From Labilithrix luteola (lineage in GTDB: Bacteria > Myxococcota_A > Polyangia > Polyangiales > Polyangiaceae), in the NCBI RefSeq assembly GCF_001263205.1, contig NZ_CP012333.1, forward strand, positions 2,108,001 through 2,172,000: a DNA stretch of 64,000 nucleotides, read 5' to 3'. Every line of letters starts with the position of its first letter. Position 1 is the first letter of the stretch. The notes beneath the pieces were generated by a model. It was not told the DNA's origin and made no database searches. It worked only from the letters and a program-made list of their open reading frames with translations. Shown here piece after piece: positions 42,701 through 51,748 of the stretch. Both the position numbers and the translations under genes were made by a program.

Positions 42701-42815
42701 CATCGTGGGCGGCCTCATCATGAGTCAGCTGCTCACGCTCTACACGACGCCGATCGTGTACCTGTATCTCGACCACCTGCGCCTGCGTATCCATCGATGG
42801 CGAGGGCGGGCATGA
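39741..42815 (+). CDS. mdtC: RND permease, MdtC-like
   Basis: A 1024-residue RND permease (MISERFIRRPVATTLLTFAI). TGFVVDDAIVVMENISRY carries the helix-4 aspartates and LIGIVKKNAIMMIDFALV the helix-10 lysine. The two periplasmic loop domains are of normal length, unlike in the preceding permease. Sequence around GTFGAMYLFDYSLDNLSLMA is nearly shared with the MdtB-like protein, as expected for an MdtBC pair. Drug, bile-salt and metal efflux are known roles of the group. Its stop overlaps the start of the outer-membrane channel gene by 4 nt. Confidence 0.93.
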   Translation: MISERFIRRPVATTLLTFAILIAGFVAFEVLPVSPLPQVDFPTITVAASLPGSSAEIMAATVATPLERQLGHIAGITEMTSSSQLGTTTITLQFDLKRNIDGAARDVQAAINAARTYLPANLPANPTYRKVNPADSPILIMSLTSDVFGSGQLYDYASTVMAQRISQVRGVGQVTIGGSSYPAVRVEVNPTQLNSYGLSLQNIQSVLRLQNSDVARGQITDGATTADIITNGQISRAEDYRPIIIGTNNGTAVRLSDVATVTDSVQDIRNAGYMDGKPAVTIIIYREPGANIIETVDRLRAAVPSLEASIPAGINTTIVLDRTTTIRASVHDVEKSLVLSVILVVAVVFVFLRNPRATIIPSVAVPTSLVGTFGAMYLFDYSLDNLSLMALTIATGFVVDDAIVVMENISRYLEAGMKPFDAALKGAGEIGYTVLTISISLIAVFIPILAMGGLVGRLFREFAVTISTAILISMVISLTTTPMMCAYLLKPEKDIKQGWFFRMCERGFDAMLAGYRRTLTWAMSNRSIVLFVLIVTIVLNGVLVVHVPKGFFPQQDTGVITGAVIGPMDTSFGAMDASVKALVDVIQKDSAVAHANAFTSAGNRAFIFVALKPLEERDADASHIIDRLRGQLNRLPVASAFLQPAQDLRIGGRLGNAQYQYTIQADSTQELATWGPPLLDGMRKIPGLLDVSSDQQNGGLKAFLTYDRTRASFVGQTPQTIDTSLYAAFGQSQASVIYTQLNQYYVILELAREYTQFPEGLKSVYLTSPNNNLVNDTVPLLTVSDTRLDTTPLLINHTGLFPSVTVSFNLTENLSLSDATRLIEQMQTKLNMPTSVHGFFSGTLQAYQESLGSEPVLIVTALLAVYIVLGILYESLIHPITIISTLPSASVGAMLTLLLFKGDLNIISIIGIVLLIGIVKKNAIMMIDFALVAEREHGKNTEDAIFEACTLRFRPIMMTTMAALFGALPLAFGTGTGSELRRPLGAAIVGGLIMSQLLTLYTTPIVYLYLDHLRLRIHRWRGRA

Positions 42816-44323
42816 GCAAGGCGCGACGCGCCCTTTGCGTGGCCAGCCTCCTGCTGCTCGCAGGTTGCAGGATCGGCCCGCGCTACCACGAGCCCAAGGG
42901 CCCGACGCCGAATGCGTCGACATACAAGGAAACGCACGAGGCGACGCACGAGGCAACCGATGCACACGGCACGTGGAAGGTCGCCAGCCCGTCGGACGCG
43001 ATGCTGCGCGGGAAGTGGTGGCAGGTCTTCCGCGAGCCGGAGCTCGATGGTCTCGAAGATCGGCTCAACTTCGACAACAACAACATCAAGCAGGCCTTCG
43101 AGCTCTACATCGCAGCGCGTGCGCAGATCCGTCAAGCGGAAGCGGGCTACTGGCCCACGGTGACCGCCGCCCCCGGCGTGACGATGAGCCATACCTCCGG
43201 CACGTTCGGCGTCGGCAGTGTCACCGCAGGCAGCAACGGCGGAAATGGCTTTCGCGTGACACAGTTCACCGCTCCCGCACAGGCGTCGTGGGCGCCCGAC
43301 TTGTTCGGACGCGTGCAGAACACGGTCAAGCAGTTCCAGTACGGCGCGCAGATCAGCGCCGCCGATCTCGAGAGCCAACGCCTCGTGGAGCAAGCCACGC
43401 TCGCCCAGACCTTCTTCCAGATCCGCGGGCAGGATACGCTGCAGGAAGTCCTCGACGCCACCGTCGACACCAATGAAAAGGTCTTGCGGTTGAACCAATC
43501 GCTCTACGAAACGGGCATCGGCACCGAGGTGGCCGTGGTCCAGGCGGAGCAGACCCTCGAGGCTTCGCGCGTGGCGGCGATCAACGTGCGCATTGCTCGA
43601 GCACAGCTCGAACACGCGATTGCGACGCTCCTCGGCGTGCCAGCCGCGGACTTCTCGATTCCCAAGCGCTCGCTGCTCGGAAAGCCGCCTCCCATCCCCA
43701 TGGGCATGCCCTCTCAACTTCTCGAGCGCCGTCCCGACATCGCCGCAGCCGAACGGGCCATGGCCCAGGCCAACGCGATCATCGGCATCGGCTACTCCGC
43801 CTTCTTTCCGGCCCTGACGCTCACGGGAAGCGCGGGATTCTCGAGCTCCGATCTGACCAAGCTCTTCACCTGGCCAAGCTTCGTGTGGTCGATCGGGGCG
43901 AGTATTTCCCAACCGCTCTTCGACGCCGGCCTCCGCCGCGCGACCGTCGATCAGTACATTGCCCAATACAACGCTACGGTCGCCGGTTATCGGCAGACCG
44001 TGCTCACCGCCTTCCAGCAGGTCGAGGACTTCCTCGCGACGACCGCCATTCTCTCCGAGGAGGTCGACAAGCAGAAGGAAGTCGTGAACCTCGCCGAACG
44101 AGCGTTCGACCTCGAGAGGTCCCGCTACGAAACCGGCATCGACCCTTATCTCAATCTGATGACGCAGCAGCAAATCCTGCTCTCGTCACGGCAGACGCTC
44201 GTCAACCTGCAAATCCAGCAGATGGTCTCCGCCGTGAACTTGGTCCAAGCCCTCGGCGGCGGCTGGGATCGCTCGGAGCTCCCCTCGACGAGCGAAGTCT
44301 CGAAACGCCCAGAAGAGCACTAA
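42812..44323 (+). CDS. RND outer-membrane channel lipoprotein (NodT/OprM-like)
   Basis: A 503-residue TolC-like channel. The N-terminus has a lipoprotein signal with lipobox LLLLAGC at about residues 14-20. Two OEP repeats follow: GKWWQVFREPELDGLEDRLN opens the first, and SFVWSIGASISQPLFDAGLR is the start of the second, each with long helical hairpins (IRQAEAGYWPTVTAAPGVT; FQQVEDFLATTAILSEEVDK). QLLERRPDIAAAERAM is the conserved mid-hairpin motif. The start ATG at 42812 shares bases with the stop of mdtC. It ends the RND operon; a methyltransferase gene converges from the other strand. Confidence 0.92.
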   Translation: MSKARRALCVASLLLLAGCRIGPRYHEPKGPTPNASTYKETHEATHEATDAHGTWKVASPSDAMLRGKWWQVFREPELDGLEDRLNFDNNNIKQAFELYIAARAQIRQAEAGYWPTVTAAPGVTMSHTSGTFGVGSVTAGSNGGNGFRVTQFTAPAQASWAPDLFGRVQNTVKQFQYGAQISAADLESQRLVEQATLAQTFFQIRGQDTLQEVLDATVDTNEKVLRLNQSLYETGIGTEVAVVQAEQTLEASRVAAINVRIARAQLEHAIATLLGVPAADFSIPKRSLLGKPPPIPMGMPSQLLERRPDIAAAERAMAQANAIIGIGYSAFFPALTLTGSAGFSSSDLTKLFTWPSFVWSIGASISQPLFDAGLRRATVDQYIAQYNATVAGYRQTVLTAFQQVEDFLATTAILSEEVDKQKEVVNLAERAFDLERSRYETGIDPYLNLMTQQQILLSSRQTLVNLQIQQMVSAVNLVQALGGGWDRSELPSTSEVSKRPEEH

Positions 44324-44345
44324 CTCAATCCGAGTTGGACTTGCG

Positions 44346-44990
44346 CTAGGGGCGACAAGCGACGAAGTAGCCGGCGCCAATCGGCGAGATCTCCACACTC
44401 GACGCGTGAGCTTCCAAAGCCAGACGTCGGATGTCGGCTTCGGTGTAGAAGTGGACGTCAACACCGTGCCGACCGTAGCGAGCCTTCCGCAGATTCGCGC
44501 GGACGAGACTCGGCTTCGGAGCCGAGAACAGCGCGCCATGACGCGACAGCTCGAGCATCCTACGGAGGAAAGGTACCGGCTCGTCGACGTAGTCGAAGAC
44601 GCCGAGCGCGGTGACGAAATCGAACGGGCCAAGCCCCGTCTCTTTCACGAAGTCGCCAACTCGAAACGTGCAGCGCTCCCCGAGATGGGCCCTTTCGGCC
44701 GCCCGACGGGCGAGCACGATCATGTCGGGCGCGAAATCGACCCCTGTCACGTGCTTCGCTCCTGCACGCGCGAGCGGCAGCGTCGTTCGACCAGAGCCGC
44801 ACCCCACGTCCAGCACGGTGGCTCCGGAGATCTTCTGAATTTCGTTGGCGGCCAGATGAATGCGCTCGAAGAGTGCTCGCCTGAAGGTGGCATTGAACGC
44901 AGTGCCAAAGACACTTCCGGATTCGTAGAGGGCGTCGAACGTCGAGGCGTTCGTATTCCAGTAACGTTGCACGGTATCCGTCGTAGCCAT
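44346..44990 (-). CDS. SAM-dependent methyltransferase
   Basis: A class I methyltransferase of 214 residues. Motif I, VLDVGCGSGRTTLPLA, is near residue 60, the acidic residue after the second strand lies in VTGVDFAPDMI, and FDFVTALGVFDYVDEPVPFL is motif IV. The ATG at 44990 is preceded by GAGGAG with a 7-nt gap, better than ATG 45005 that overlaps the upstream stop by 4 nt. It is translationally linked to the polysaccharide deacetylase gene, so the substrate may be a sugar, lipid or small molecule of the same envelope-glycan pathway; this is inferred from context. Confidence 0.85.
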   Translation of the reverse strand: MATTDTVQRYWNTNASTFDALYESGSVFGTAFNATFRRALFERIHLAANEIQKISGATVLDVGCGSGRTTLPLARAGAKHVTGVDFAPDMIVLARRAAERAHLGERCTFRVGDFVKETGLGPFDFVTALGVFDYVDEPVPFLRRMLELSRHGALFSAPKPSLVRANLRKARYGRHGVDVHFYTEADIRRLALEAHASSVEISPIGAGYFVACRP

Positions 44991-45001
44991 CGAACGACTC
45001 C

Positions 45002-45964
45002 TCATGCGGCGCGAGAAACGTGGTTGAGACCGGTGGATTCCAATTCGTCAACGAGGTCGACACTTCGAATTGTGCGCGACGCACGAAAAGCCCGTTCGGC
45101 ACGGTTTCGTAGATGATGACGGCCGATGGCCTGGAGGGCGAGCCAGACTTCGGCCATCAGTCGCCCGTCTGGAGAAGTCGGTAGGGCATCGTGTTCGAGC
45201 GAGAGACGTGACGTCGAGAACTCATACGGATGGAAGTAGAGCATCGTGTGCTCTCGGCGGCCGGCGAGCAGACGCATGGCGCACTCGAGAACGACGGTCG
45301 GCAACATCCGGTAGTAACCTCCGCCCGCGATTGGCAGGTTTCCGAACGGCGTTGGAACGGTCCCGAGAGGGAGCTCCCACAACGGTCCGCTCGCGAGTTG
45401 GAGTCGGCTCGGGCGTCGCGAGAATGAACGAATTCCATATCGACGGTGGGCGATAGGATAGATGCTGGAGTCGTAGCGATATCCAGCTGCCGCAATCTCG
45501 TCGAGTGCCCAACGATTGCTCGCGACGATGGAGAATTCCGGCGCACGAAACCCGACGACGTTCGTTCCGCTGACGTCGGCCAACAGCGCCTTGGAGTCTC
45601 GAAGCTCGGCGCGGACGCGAGCGCGATCTAGCTGCGTGAGCGGCACGTGGATCATTCCGTGGCTCGCGATTTCATGACCTCTCGCCGATATACGACGCAC
45701 GAGTTCCGGCTTCGCGCGAGCCACGAGGCCGAGAACGAAAAACGTCGCGCGTATGGCGCAGGTATCGAGGATCTCGAGGATCTGGTCGGTTTGCGTTTCG
45801 ACGTTTACGGAACACTCTGGCAAGCGTCCAGAGAACCTCCGAGCGACGAGCTGGTGCCAGTCCTCGATGTCGATCGACACCGTGACAGCCCCTTCGGCTT
45901 CGGGAGGTAGTGATGGGATGCGAGACCCCTCAATCTGAAAGGCGTCGTCCTTAAAGTCGCTCAC
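45002..45964 (-). CDS. polysaccharide deacetylase, XrtA/DUF3473-type
   Basis: A 320-residue carbohydrate-esterase-4-like protein. The metal and catalytic motifs are VSIDIEDWHQ (Asp pair), ATFFVLGLVA, IASHGMIHVPL (zinc His residues), GFRAPEFSI and a late LYFHPYEF. The SIDIEDWHQ form and the C-terminal FHPYEFS block are typical of deacetylases that sit beside exopolysaccharide or exosortase loci. No signal peptide is seen, so it may act inside the cell or on lipid-linked sugar. The start is a GTG at 45964 (VSDFKDD); a longer GTG start at 46045 is possible but its codons are poor. The methyltransferase gene follows directly. Confidence 0.8.
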   Translation of the reverse strand: MSDFKDDAFQIEGSRIPSLPPEAEGAVTVSIDIEDWHQLVARRFSGRLPECSVNVETQTDQILEILDTCAIRATFFVLGLVARAKPELVRRISARGHEIASHGMIHVPLTQLDRARVRAELRDSKALLADVSGTNVVGFRAPEFSIVASNRWALDEIAAAGYRYDSSIYPIAHRRYGIRSFSRRPSRLQLASGPLWELPLGTVPTPFGNLPIAGGGYYRMLPTVVLECAMRLLAGRREHTMLYFHPYEFSTSRLSLEHDALPTSPDGRLMAEVWLALQAIGRHHLRNRAERAFRASRTIRSVDLVDELESTGLNHVSRAA

Positions 45965-46101
45965 TATCGATGTTCGTGGCCAGCGCCCTCGGTTTTCGTT
46001 CGGCGCTCGTGACGAATTTAATCGCTTGGGCAATTGACGCAGCACCTACCAATCGCGCCATGTCGGCCCCCGTGGATACGGGTCGCAGCCAAATCGGACA
46101 T

Positions 46102-46141
46102 GCCCAAAAGGCCGGCGAGCGCTGGGCTGCCGGCCTTCGGG
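46102..46141 (-). terminator. hairpin terminator of the large lipoprotein gene
   Basis: On the minus strand a 9-bp stem (AAGGCCGGC and GCCGGCCTT, 46108-46116 and 46129-46137), extended by a further GCCC/GGGC, is followed by TTTTGGGC. It begins 20 nt after the stop of the 46162 gene, so it should terminate that transcript. Confidence 0.6.
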
Positions 46142-46161
46142 CGATATCGGATGTGTGAGGC

Positions 46162-48783
46162 TCAGTTGCCTTGCACGATGGCGTCGAGGCTGAACATGCC
46201 CGCCGAGATGAGCGAGACGTCTTTGCCCTTGGCCGTCTGGCTCGCGCTCTTGAAGCCCGCCGTGAGGAAGCGCTCACGCTTGACCCAGAAATCGCTCTTC
46301 ACGTCGGCGCCGATATCCATGCCGACCTGGAGGTTGTCGTAGGGGACGAGCGCCAGGAACGGGAAGGTGGCGGTCTCTTCGGTATAGAGCGGGGCGCTGA
46401 TGCCGTCGGCGACACTCTTGAGGCCGTCGAAGAGGGCGGCGGCGGCCTTGGCGCGCTCGCTGGCGGGCGAGACGAGAATGGCCTTTTCGTAGGCGCCTGC
46501 CTGCTGCCCCTCGACCGCAAAGCGGAGACCGAGCGGGAACGAGGAGTAGCGCTTCCCTCTCAGAACGCGGGGAATCTGCGCTTCGGCGTCGGCAATGAGG
46601 CGGTACGCGGCGGCGCGACGGGCGAACTCGTCGGCCATCTTGCCCATCTGCTTGCCCCACTTCTCGTCGACCTTGCCGCGGACGTCGTCCTTCGAGGTGC
46701 CTTTGCCAACGAGATTGCGATCGGCATAGACGTTGGCGAGGTAGTCACGCAGCGACGCCAGGTACTGATCCTTCGTGCGCTTGGTGAGGAGGTCGAGCGC
46801 CTTGTCGTCGAGGCGAAGACCGAGACAGAACGATGCGTTCGGTCCGTTCGTGGCGTCGCGGTCGTGGATCATGACCGTCTGGAGAGCCAGCCGCGTGTTC
46901 GCCGCGTCGCGAACGAGTGCCTTGAACTGGTCGGGCAGGTCGCGAATGGCCTCGTCCACCACGCCCGGTCCCTGCGCCTTCAAGGCCTTCATCTGGCAGC
47001 GCTGGGTGGCCGCCGGGTTCGTCAGATTGGCGGAAGCCGGGTTGTTGCAGACCGCGTCCGAAGGCGCGTCGAGCAGGTTGACGTTGCACTGCTCGTCCCA
47101 GTAGAGCGGCTTGCCCGAGTCGTCTTTCTCTACCGGGCAGGCGTCCCAGACGAGGCGCTGCATGTCGTTGCCAATCGTGTCGAGAGCATCGACGACCTTC
47201 TGACCGGCAACGCCGCCGATGAGACCGTCGATGTTGTCGATGATCATGTCGTCGTCCATGTGACTGTCGCTCACGACGGTCTGGACGAAGAGATTCGCTT
47301 CGCTGCGGAAGTCGTCGGGGTTCTTCGCGTCGAGCGTCTGGGCGGCGACGCCCGTGCGCCGGAGATCGTGCTGCATCTGGAACCAGCCACCGCTCTTCTG
47401 GAGCGTGTCCCAGAGGATGTTCTTCGCGCCATCGGGCGTCTGTAGAACGAAGGTGCCTTCGTTCTTCACCACGGCGTTGTGGTAGACGTTCATGCCCATC
47501 AGCTCGAAGCCGAAGTTGCGCGTCGAGGTGGTCGAGGCGCGAACGGCATCGAAGTCCACGACGACCGCGGGGGCGCTCTCGCCGAGGTCCCGGTTGTAGA
47601 TCGCCTGCGCGAGGCGAAGGTCGAACTTGAGCGCTTGCTCGAGCGCACGCGAGGTCTCGTCCTTGTTGCCGCCGTCGAGGTGGAAGCGGAAACGCGAGAG
47701 GCTCACGCGGCTGCTGTTCGTGGCGGCGCCAGCCGTAACCTGGAACGTCAGATATTGATTGAGCCGCTGCTCGATTGCCTTTTCGACGTACTTCGCGGAA
47801 TCGAACTTCTTGCCACCGAACTCGAGAGCACGGAGACAGCGCTCGTTGTCCTCGCAGATGCCCTTGACTCCGAAGCCGTCGGTGACCGCCGCATTGAAGG
47901 AGACGCCCTTGCCGTTCTCGACGCCGACGTCGACCACGACCTCGTCGCCGTCGAGGCGAACGAGCTGGACGTCGAGCTGGCCGCTGATGACGCTGGACAC
48001 ACCCGCCGAAAGAACGACGCTGTAAGCGAGACTGCCGGTGGGGTCCGCGACGAGGAGCGGAGCGCCGAGACCGAAGTTCCCACCGAGCTTCCCGCTGCCA
48101 CGGAGGGCGAACATCTCCCCCGTCTTCATCTTGCGGATGTCGTCGGCCGAGCGCGGATAGACGAAGCCGCGCATCTGCTTGACGCTCGCGAGAGGAGCCT
48201 TGAGGACATCGAGAACCCTGTCGTCGCTTGCGGCGATGATGACGCGTGAGGAGAGCGCCACCCCCGCGTCGAAGCCGAGCGACGTGCCCACGCCGTTGCC
48301 GCCGAAGCCACCCGCGCTGAAGCTCCAGCCGTGGTTGATGCCCGCGTTGAGCGCGAAGCCTGACTCGACGTAGTACTTGTCCGCGCCGCTCTGAAGGTGC
48401 TTGAGGCGCGCCGCGTTGACCTGCGTGCCGAGCTCGTTCTCGCCGAAGCGGGCGCCGAGACCACTGACGACCGTATCGAGTGCCTTGATCTCGGAGCCGT
48501 CGGGAAGGACGCGGTTCGGTTCGGCGGCGGCGGCGAACACGTTGGGCGCGTCGAAGCGAGCGCCGATGTTCGGACCCGAGATCTGGTTGTTCAACTCGTC
48601 GGTCGCGAAGCCGACGGCCACGCGTGAGAGATCACCGAGATCGAGCTTCTTGGCGTCCGCCCAATAGGCCTTCAGCTCCGTGACCGCTGCCTGGCTGCTG
48701 TCGCCTTCCTCCTCCGGAGCCGCACAGGCAACACCGGCGAGAACGACGATCGAGACCAGACCGAGGATTCGAGAACGGAACAT
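46162..48783 (-). CDS. large lipoprotein of unknown function (873 residues)
   Basis: A secreted lipoprotein: signal peptide with lipobox VVLAGVAC (about C20), then AAPEEEGDSSQ. The mature protein is rich in beta-like repeats with glycine (GFALNAGINHGWSFSAGGFG, ALRGSGKLGGNFGLGAPLLV) and contains seven or so Cys in the last 400 residues (for example DACPVEKDD, EQCNVNLL, AVCNNPASA, ASFCLGLRL), probably disulfides. The central part has an EGTFVLQTPDGAK strand pair. No enzyme motif or family could be recognised. It has its own terminator and appears to be monocistronic. It may be a surface or vesicle protein. Confidence 0.8.
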   Translation of the reverse strand: MFRSRILGLVSIVVLAGVACAAPEEEGDSSQAAVTELKAYWADAKKLDLGDLSRVAVGFATDELNNQISGPNIGARFDAPNVFAAAAEPNRVLPDGSEIKALDTVVSGLGARFGENELGTQVNAARLKHLQSGADKYYVESGFALNAGINHGWSFSAGGFGGNGVGTSLGFDAGVALSSRVIIAASDDRVLDVLKAPLASVKQMRGFVYPRSADDIRKMKTGEMFALRGSGKLGGNFGLGAPLLVADPTGSLAYSVVLSAGVSSVISGQLDVQLVRLDGDEVVVDVGVENGKGVSFNAAVTDGFGVKGICEDNERCLRALEFGGKKFDSAKYVEKAIEQRLNQYLTFQVTAGAATNSSRVSLSRFRFHLDGGNKDETSRALEQALKFDLRLAQAIYNRDLGESAPAVVVDFDAVRASTTSTRNFGFELMGMNVYHNAVVKNEGTFVLQTPDGAKNILWDTLQKSGGWFQMQHDLRRTGVAAQTLDAKNPDDFRSEANLFVQTVVSDSHMDDDMIIDNIDGLIGGVAGQKVVDALDTIGNDMQRLVWDACPVEKDDSGKPLYWDEQCNVNLLDAPSDAVCNNPASANLTNPAATQRCQMKALKAQGPGVVDEAIRDLPDQFKALVRDAANTRLALQTVMIHDRDATNGPNASFCLGLRLDDKALDLLTKRTKDQYLASLRDYLANVYADRNLVGKGTSKDDVRGKVDEKWGKQMGKMADEFARRAAAYRLIADAEAQIPRVLRGKRYSSFPLGLRFAVEGQQAGAYEKAILVSPASERAKAAAALFDGLKSVADGISAPLYTEETATFPFLALVPYDNLQVGMDIGADVKSDFWVKRERFLTAGFKSASQTAKGKDVSLISAGMFSLDAIVQGN

Positions 48784-49602
48784 GACGAGCCTCCCAGGAG
48801 CGCGCTATCCCACACCTCTACACATCCCGTGCCACTTCGTTTGGCACCGTAAACCTCGGAAAACGGCCACGCCGGAACGGCCAGATCCTCTCACTCGATC
48901 TCCATCCGCTGGATCTCGCGGTCATCACGGATGCGGAACGGCGCGGTCCACAAGCGCCAGTGATGTCGTGATGTTGGCGTCTGCGAACAAGCGTGATTAT
49001 CCCTACCTTTCGGTCGCCTTGTCGCGTCACGGGACTGCCAGCGAGCCTCGACATCGCGCGCTGCGCTTCACGCGGACGGTTGGGCGACGAACCGTTGGCA
49101 GCACCCTCGACCTCGCACACGATCGCCACTGCACTCGCGGTAGGCGTTCGAGAGGTGATGCTTCGCTACTTCGCGGCGTACTCGAGGCCCTGCGCCAGCT
49201 CGCGCGTTGCCATTGCGGCGCGCAATCAAATCAATACGCCGCCCCCGCATTTCGAAGTTTGATTAAGGCTTCTTTCGATGAAGATTCTCTAACAGCGAGA
49301 CTCCATGCGAGTCGCCGAGGAGCTCGAGTCGTGGCGTGGGTTGCTCTGACGTACCCGTTCCGAGCCGCGGCCAGGGCGACGAGGGTGCGAGGTCCACGCA
49401 GCATCGAGTCGTGAAGACGTGCCGCAGTCGCGTCGCGCGACCGCATCGTGCTCTGAATCGAAAACTCGAAAAGAACGTCGACTCGAGTCGTGCGGCTCGC
49501 GACCACGTCATCGCGTAATCGAACGAATTGGCCCCATCTTGCGCGCGAGATAGCGGAACGTATGCTCGCCGAGCGGATCGAATTCCGACCTTGGGGGGCC
49601 TG
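48784..49602. other. 819-nt intergenic region without supported genes
   Basis: Open frames cross this gap on both strands, but they lack coding-like third-position bias and recognisable protein features. Composition falls to lower GC near 49200-49300. No repeats or terminators were identified. The ribosome site of the next gene (GGGGGG) lies at its right end. Confidence 0.5.
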
Positions 49603-51741
49603 ATGAGACGCTCGCATTCCTCGAAGAATCGTCCGATGTTGCTCGAGCGAAGGGAATTCCTCAAGGGGACCCTCGCAGGCTCGGTGCTCGCCATGCTCCC
49701 GGGGTGCTCGGGGAGCGACGATGACTCGTCCGGCAATGGCCCCCAGCAGCCGACCGGGAACGCGCCCAACGATCGTCGATTGGTGGCTCCGGCGTGGCTG
49801 ATCGGTGCGCGCGTCGCGGGAATGGAGATCTCGCCCGGCCAAGAGCTCTGGGAAATCCAAGACGGCCTCGACAAGCTCGCCGACGAGCGCGTGAGCGTAG
49901 TAGAGCTCGACGGCGACCTGTCTCGTTACATGACGGACGCGGAGTTCCAGGAGCAGGTTGCCTTCTTCGACCTGGCCGCGAAGGAGGCAAAGAACCGAGG
50001 GATGCGCTCGGTCGGCTACTACCCCACGCTCGAAGTCCTGACGCCCGACGCCGACAAGGGCGCTCGCACGATGCGCCTCGACCACCCCGATTGGGTGCAG
50101 GTGGGGATCGACGGCAAAGAGAACTACTTCATCGGCGGCGGCGGGCGCGTGTTTTGGGTCGATCCCGGCGAGGAGAGCGCGTGGATGTGCCCGTCGAGCG
50201 GTTACGTCGACTACTTCACCAGCCGCGTCGCCGTCCTCGCGAAGACCGCGCTCGATGGGCTCTGGGGTGACGTGCCTTTGCTCTCGGACATCGGCGCCGT
50301 GTTTCCATGCATCAACGCAACCTGCGCAGCCCGCTTCCAGAATGACACCGGTCTCCCTCTCCCCACGGTCCTGAACTGGGACGACCCCGTCTTTCGTCGA
50401 TGGGTGAAGTGGCGTCACGAGCTCATTTCGTCGTTCGAGCAAGAGATCCTCCGCGTGGCGAAGAGCGTGCGGAACGACTTCGAGGTGATCATCGAAACCG
50501 TGACCATGGACTACAACGCCGGCACGAGTCAGGGCCTCGACGGTGCGGCTATGGACGACGGTGGTGTCTATCGCTGCTGGGAGGTCGACGCCGTCAGCGA
50601 CGAATCGGCCATGCACGACGCGACGGCGAACGACTGGATTTCGATGGCCGTAATGATGCGTCACGGAAAGGGCGCCACCGCGCCTCGCCCTTCGTGGATC
50701 TTCTCCTATGGGCTCGACGCGCCTGACGCCGAATACGTGATGGCTCTGGCCATCGTCACGGGGAATTCTCCGTACGAAACGAAGATTCCGCTGATGTGCA
50801 CGAGCGTGGGCCACGACTATCGAAAACGCATGTATTCGTGGATCGAGCGAAATGTCGACGTCTACAATGCGCGTTTCGCAAACGACGCCGCCATCATCTT
50901 CTCGTCAGCAAGTCGCGACTTCCTCGATCGAAACACGGGCGTCGGCCTCTACGCCTCGCTCAATTCGAAAGACCAATTCTGGTGGTCGACGACTGGAATG
51001 GACCTGGTCACCGCGCTCGACTTCATGGGTGATTACCGTGGAACGTGCAAAGCACTCATCCACTCGCACGTCCCCTACGACGTCGTCACGACTCCGCACG
51101 TGACCCCGGACATACTGAGCCGGTATCGCTTCGTCGCGGTTCCCAGCGCCGTGTCGCTCTCGGACGACGTGCTCTCGGCACTGGATGGCTTCGCCAAGAA
51201 CGGCGGAACGGTGCTCTTCTCGGGCCTCGACACGGGCATCTACGACGAGCACGGTGCACCGTTCAGCACGACCCGATTGGCGGACACGTTCGGTCTCACG
51301 CCCGTCCAGGACGATTGGACGAGCGTGCCCCGTGAAAAAGGGAAGATCGTGGTGGCCGGTTTCCGCGCCGGGGGCCAGTACTTCGCGAAAGACGACCCGA
51401 ACATCCTGTCACGCTACGGCCAGGCGGCGGGCGATGCGGGTGCCGTCATCCGAACCAACGCGCCGCCTCCCGTCGTGATGGACGTCCGGCGTTCGTTGAA
51501 CGGGAGCACCTATCTGCTCTGCGCGAACCTCCAAGGTCTCGGCGTGGGCGGCGTGGGCTCGTTCGCGCCGGTCGATGCCACGTTCGACGTCACCCTGCCG
51601 GACATGGGAAAAACACCGACGAAGGTGACGCTCTCCGATCCCTCCGCCGATCGCGACATTCCGTTCAACCACACCGACGGCGCCGTGACGTTCACCGTCA
51701 CGATGCACGCGCTCATGCTCGCGACCATCTCGTTCGCGTGA
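49603..51741 (+). CDS. Tat-exported lipoprotein, glycoside-hydrolase-like
   Basis: A 712-residue protein beginning MRRSHSSKNRPMLLERREFL with a twin-Arg motif (ERREFLKG) and a lipobox (LAMLPGCSG), then a Gly/Asp/Ser-rich linker. The mature part resembles glycosidase-type TIM barrels (FDLAAKEAKNRGMRSVGYYP, ALDGLWGDVPLLSDIGAVFP, FSYGLDAPDAEYV) followed by a beta-galactosidase-trimerisation-like domain (RYRFVAVPSAVSLSDDVLSA then GFAKNGGTVLFSG). Acidic residues in YWV...EVDAVSDE or IIETVTMDYN may be catalytic. Target glycan unknown. ATG 49603 follows GGGGGG at good distance; an in-frame ATG at 49636 lies closer to the Tat motif. Confidence 0.7.
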   Translation: MRRSHSSKNRPMLLERREFLKGTLAGSVLAMLPGCSGSDDDSSGNGPQQPTGNAPNDRRLVAPAWLIGARVAGMEISPGQELWEIQDGLDKLADERVSVVELDGDLSRYMTDAEFQEQVAFFDLAAKEAKNRGMRSVGYYPTLEVLTPDADKGARTMRLDHPDWVQVGIDGKENYFIGGGGRVFWVDPGEESAWMCPSSGYVDYFTSRVAVLAKTALDGLWGDVPLLSDIGAVFPCINATCAARFQNDTGLPLPTVLNWDDPVFRRWVKWRHELISSFEQEILRVAKSVRNDFEVIIETVTMDYNAGTSQGLDGAAMDDGGVYRCWEVDAVSDESAMHDATANDWISMAVMMRHGKGATAPRPSWIFSYGLDAPDAEYVMALAIVTGNSPYETKIPLMCTSVGHDYRKRMYSWIERNVDVYNARFANDAAIIFSSASRDFLDRNTGVGLYASLNSKDQFWWSTTGMDLVTALDFMGDYRGTCKALIHSHVPYDVVTTPHVTPDILSRYRFVAVPSAVSLSDDVLSALDGFAKNGGTVLFSGLDTGIYDEHGAPFSTTRLADTFGLTPVQDDWTSVPREKGKIVVAGFRAGGQYFAKDDPNILSRYGQAAGDAGAVIRTNAPPPVVMDVRRSLNGSTYLLCANLQGLGVGGVGSFAPVDATFDVTLPDMGKTPTKVTLSDPSADRDIPFNHTDGAVTFTVTMHALMLATISFA

Positions 51742-51748
51742 GCCTCGA

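Noticed and set aside
46171..47445. 424-codon plus-strand frame opposite the large lipoprotein
   Set aside because: Antisense and charged low-complexity; the minus-strand lipoprotein has signal peptide, lipobox and terminator.
48680..49414. 244-codon plus-strand frame across the 48784-49602 gap
   Set aside because: Starts inside the lipoprotein signal region on the other strand, with no coding bias or motif.
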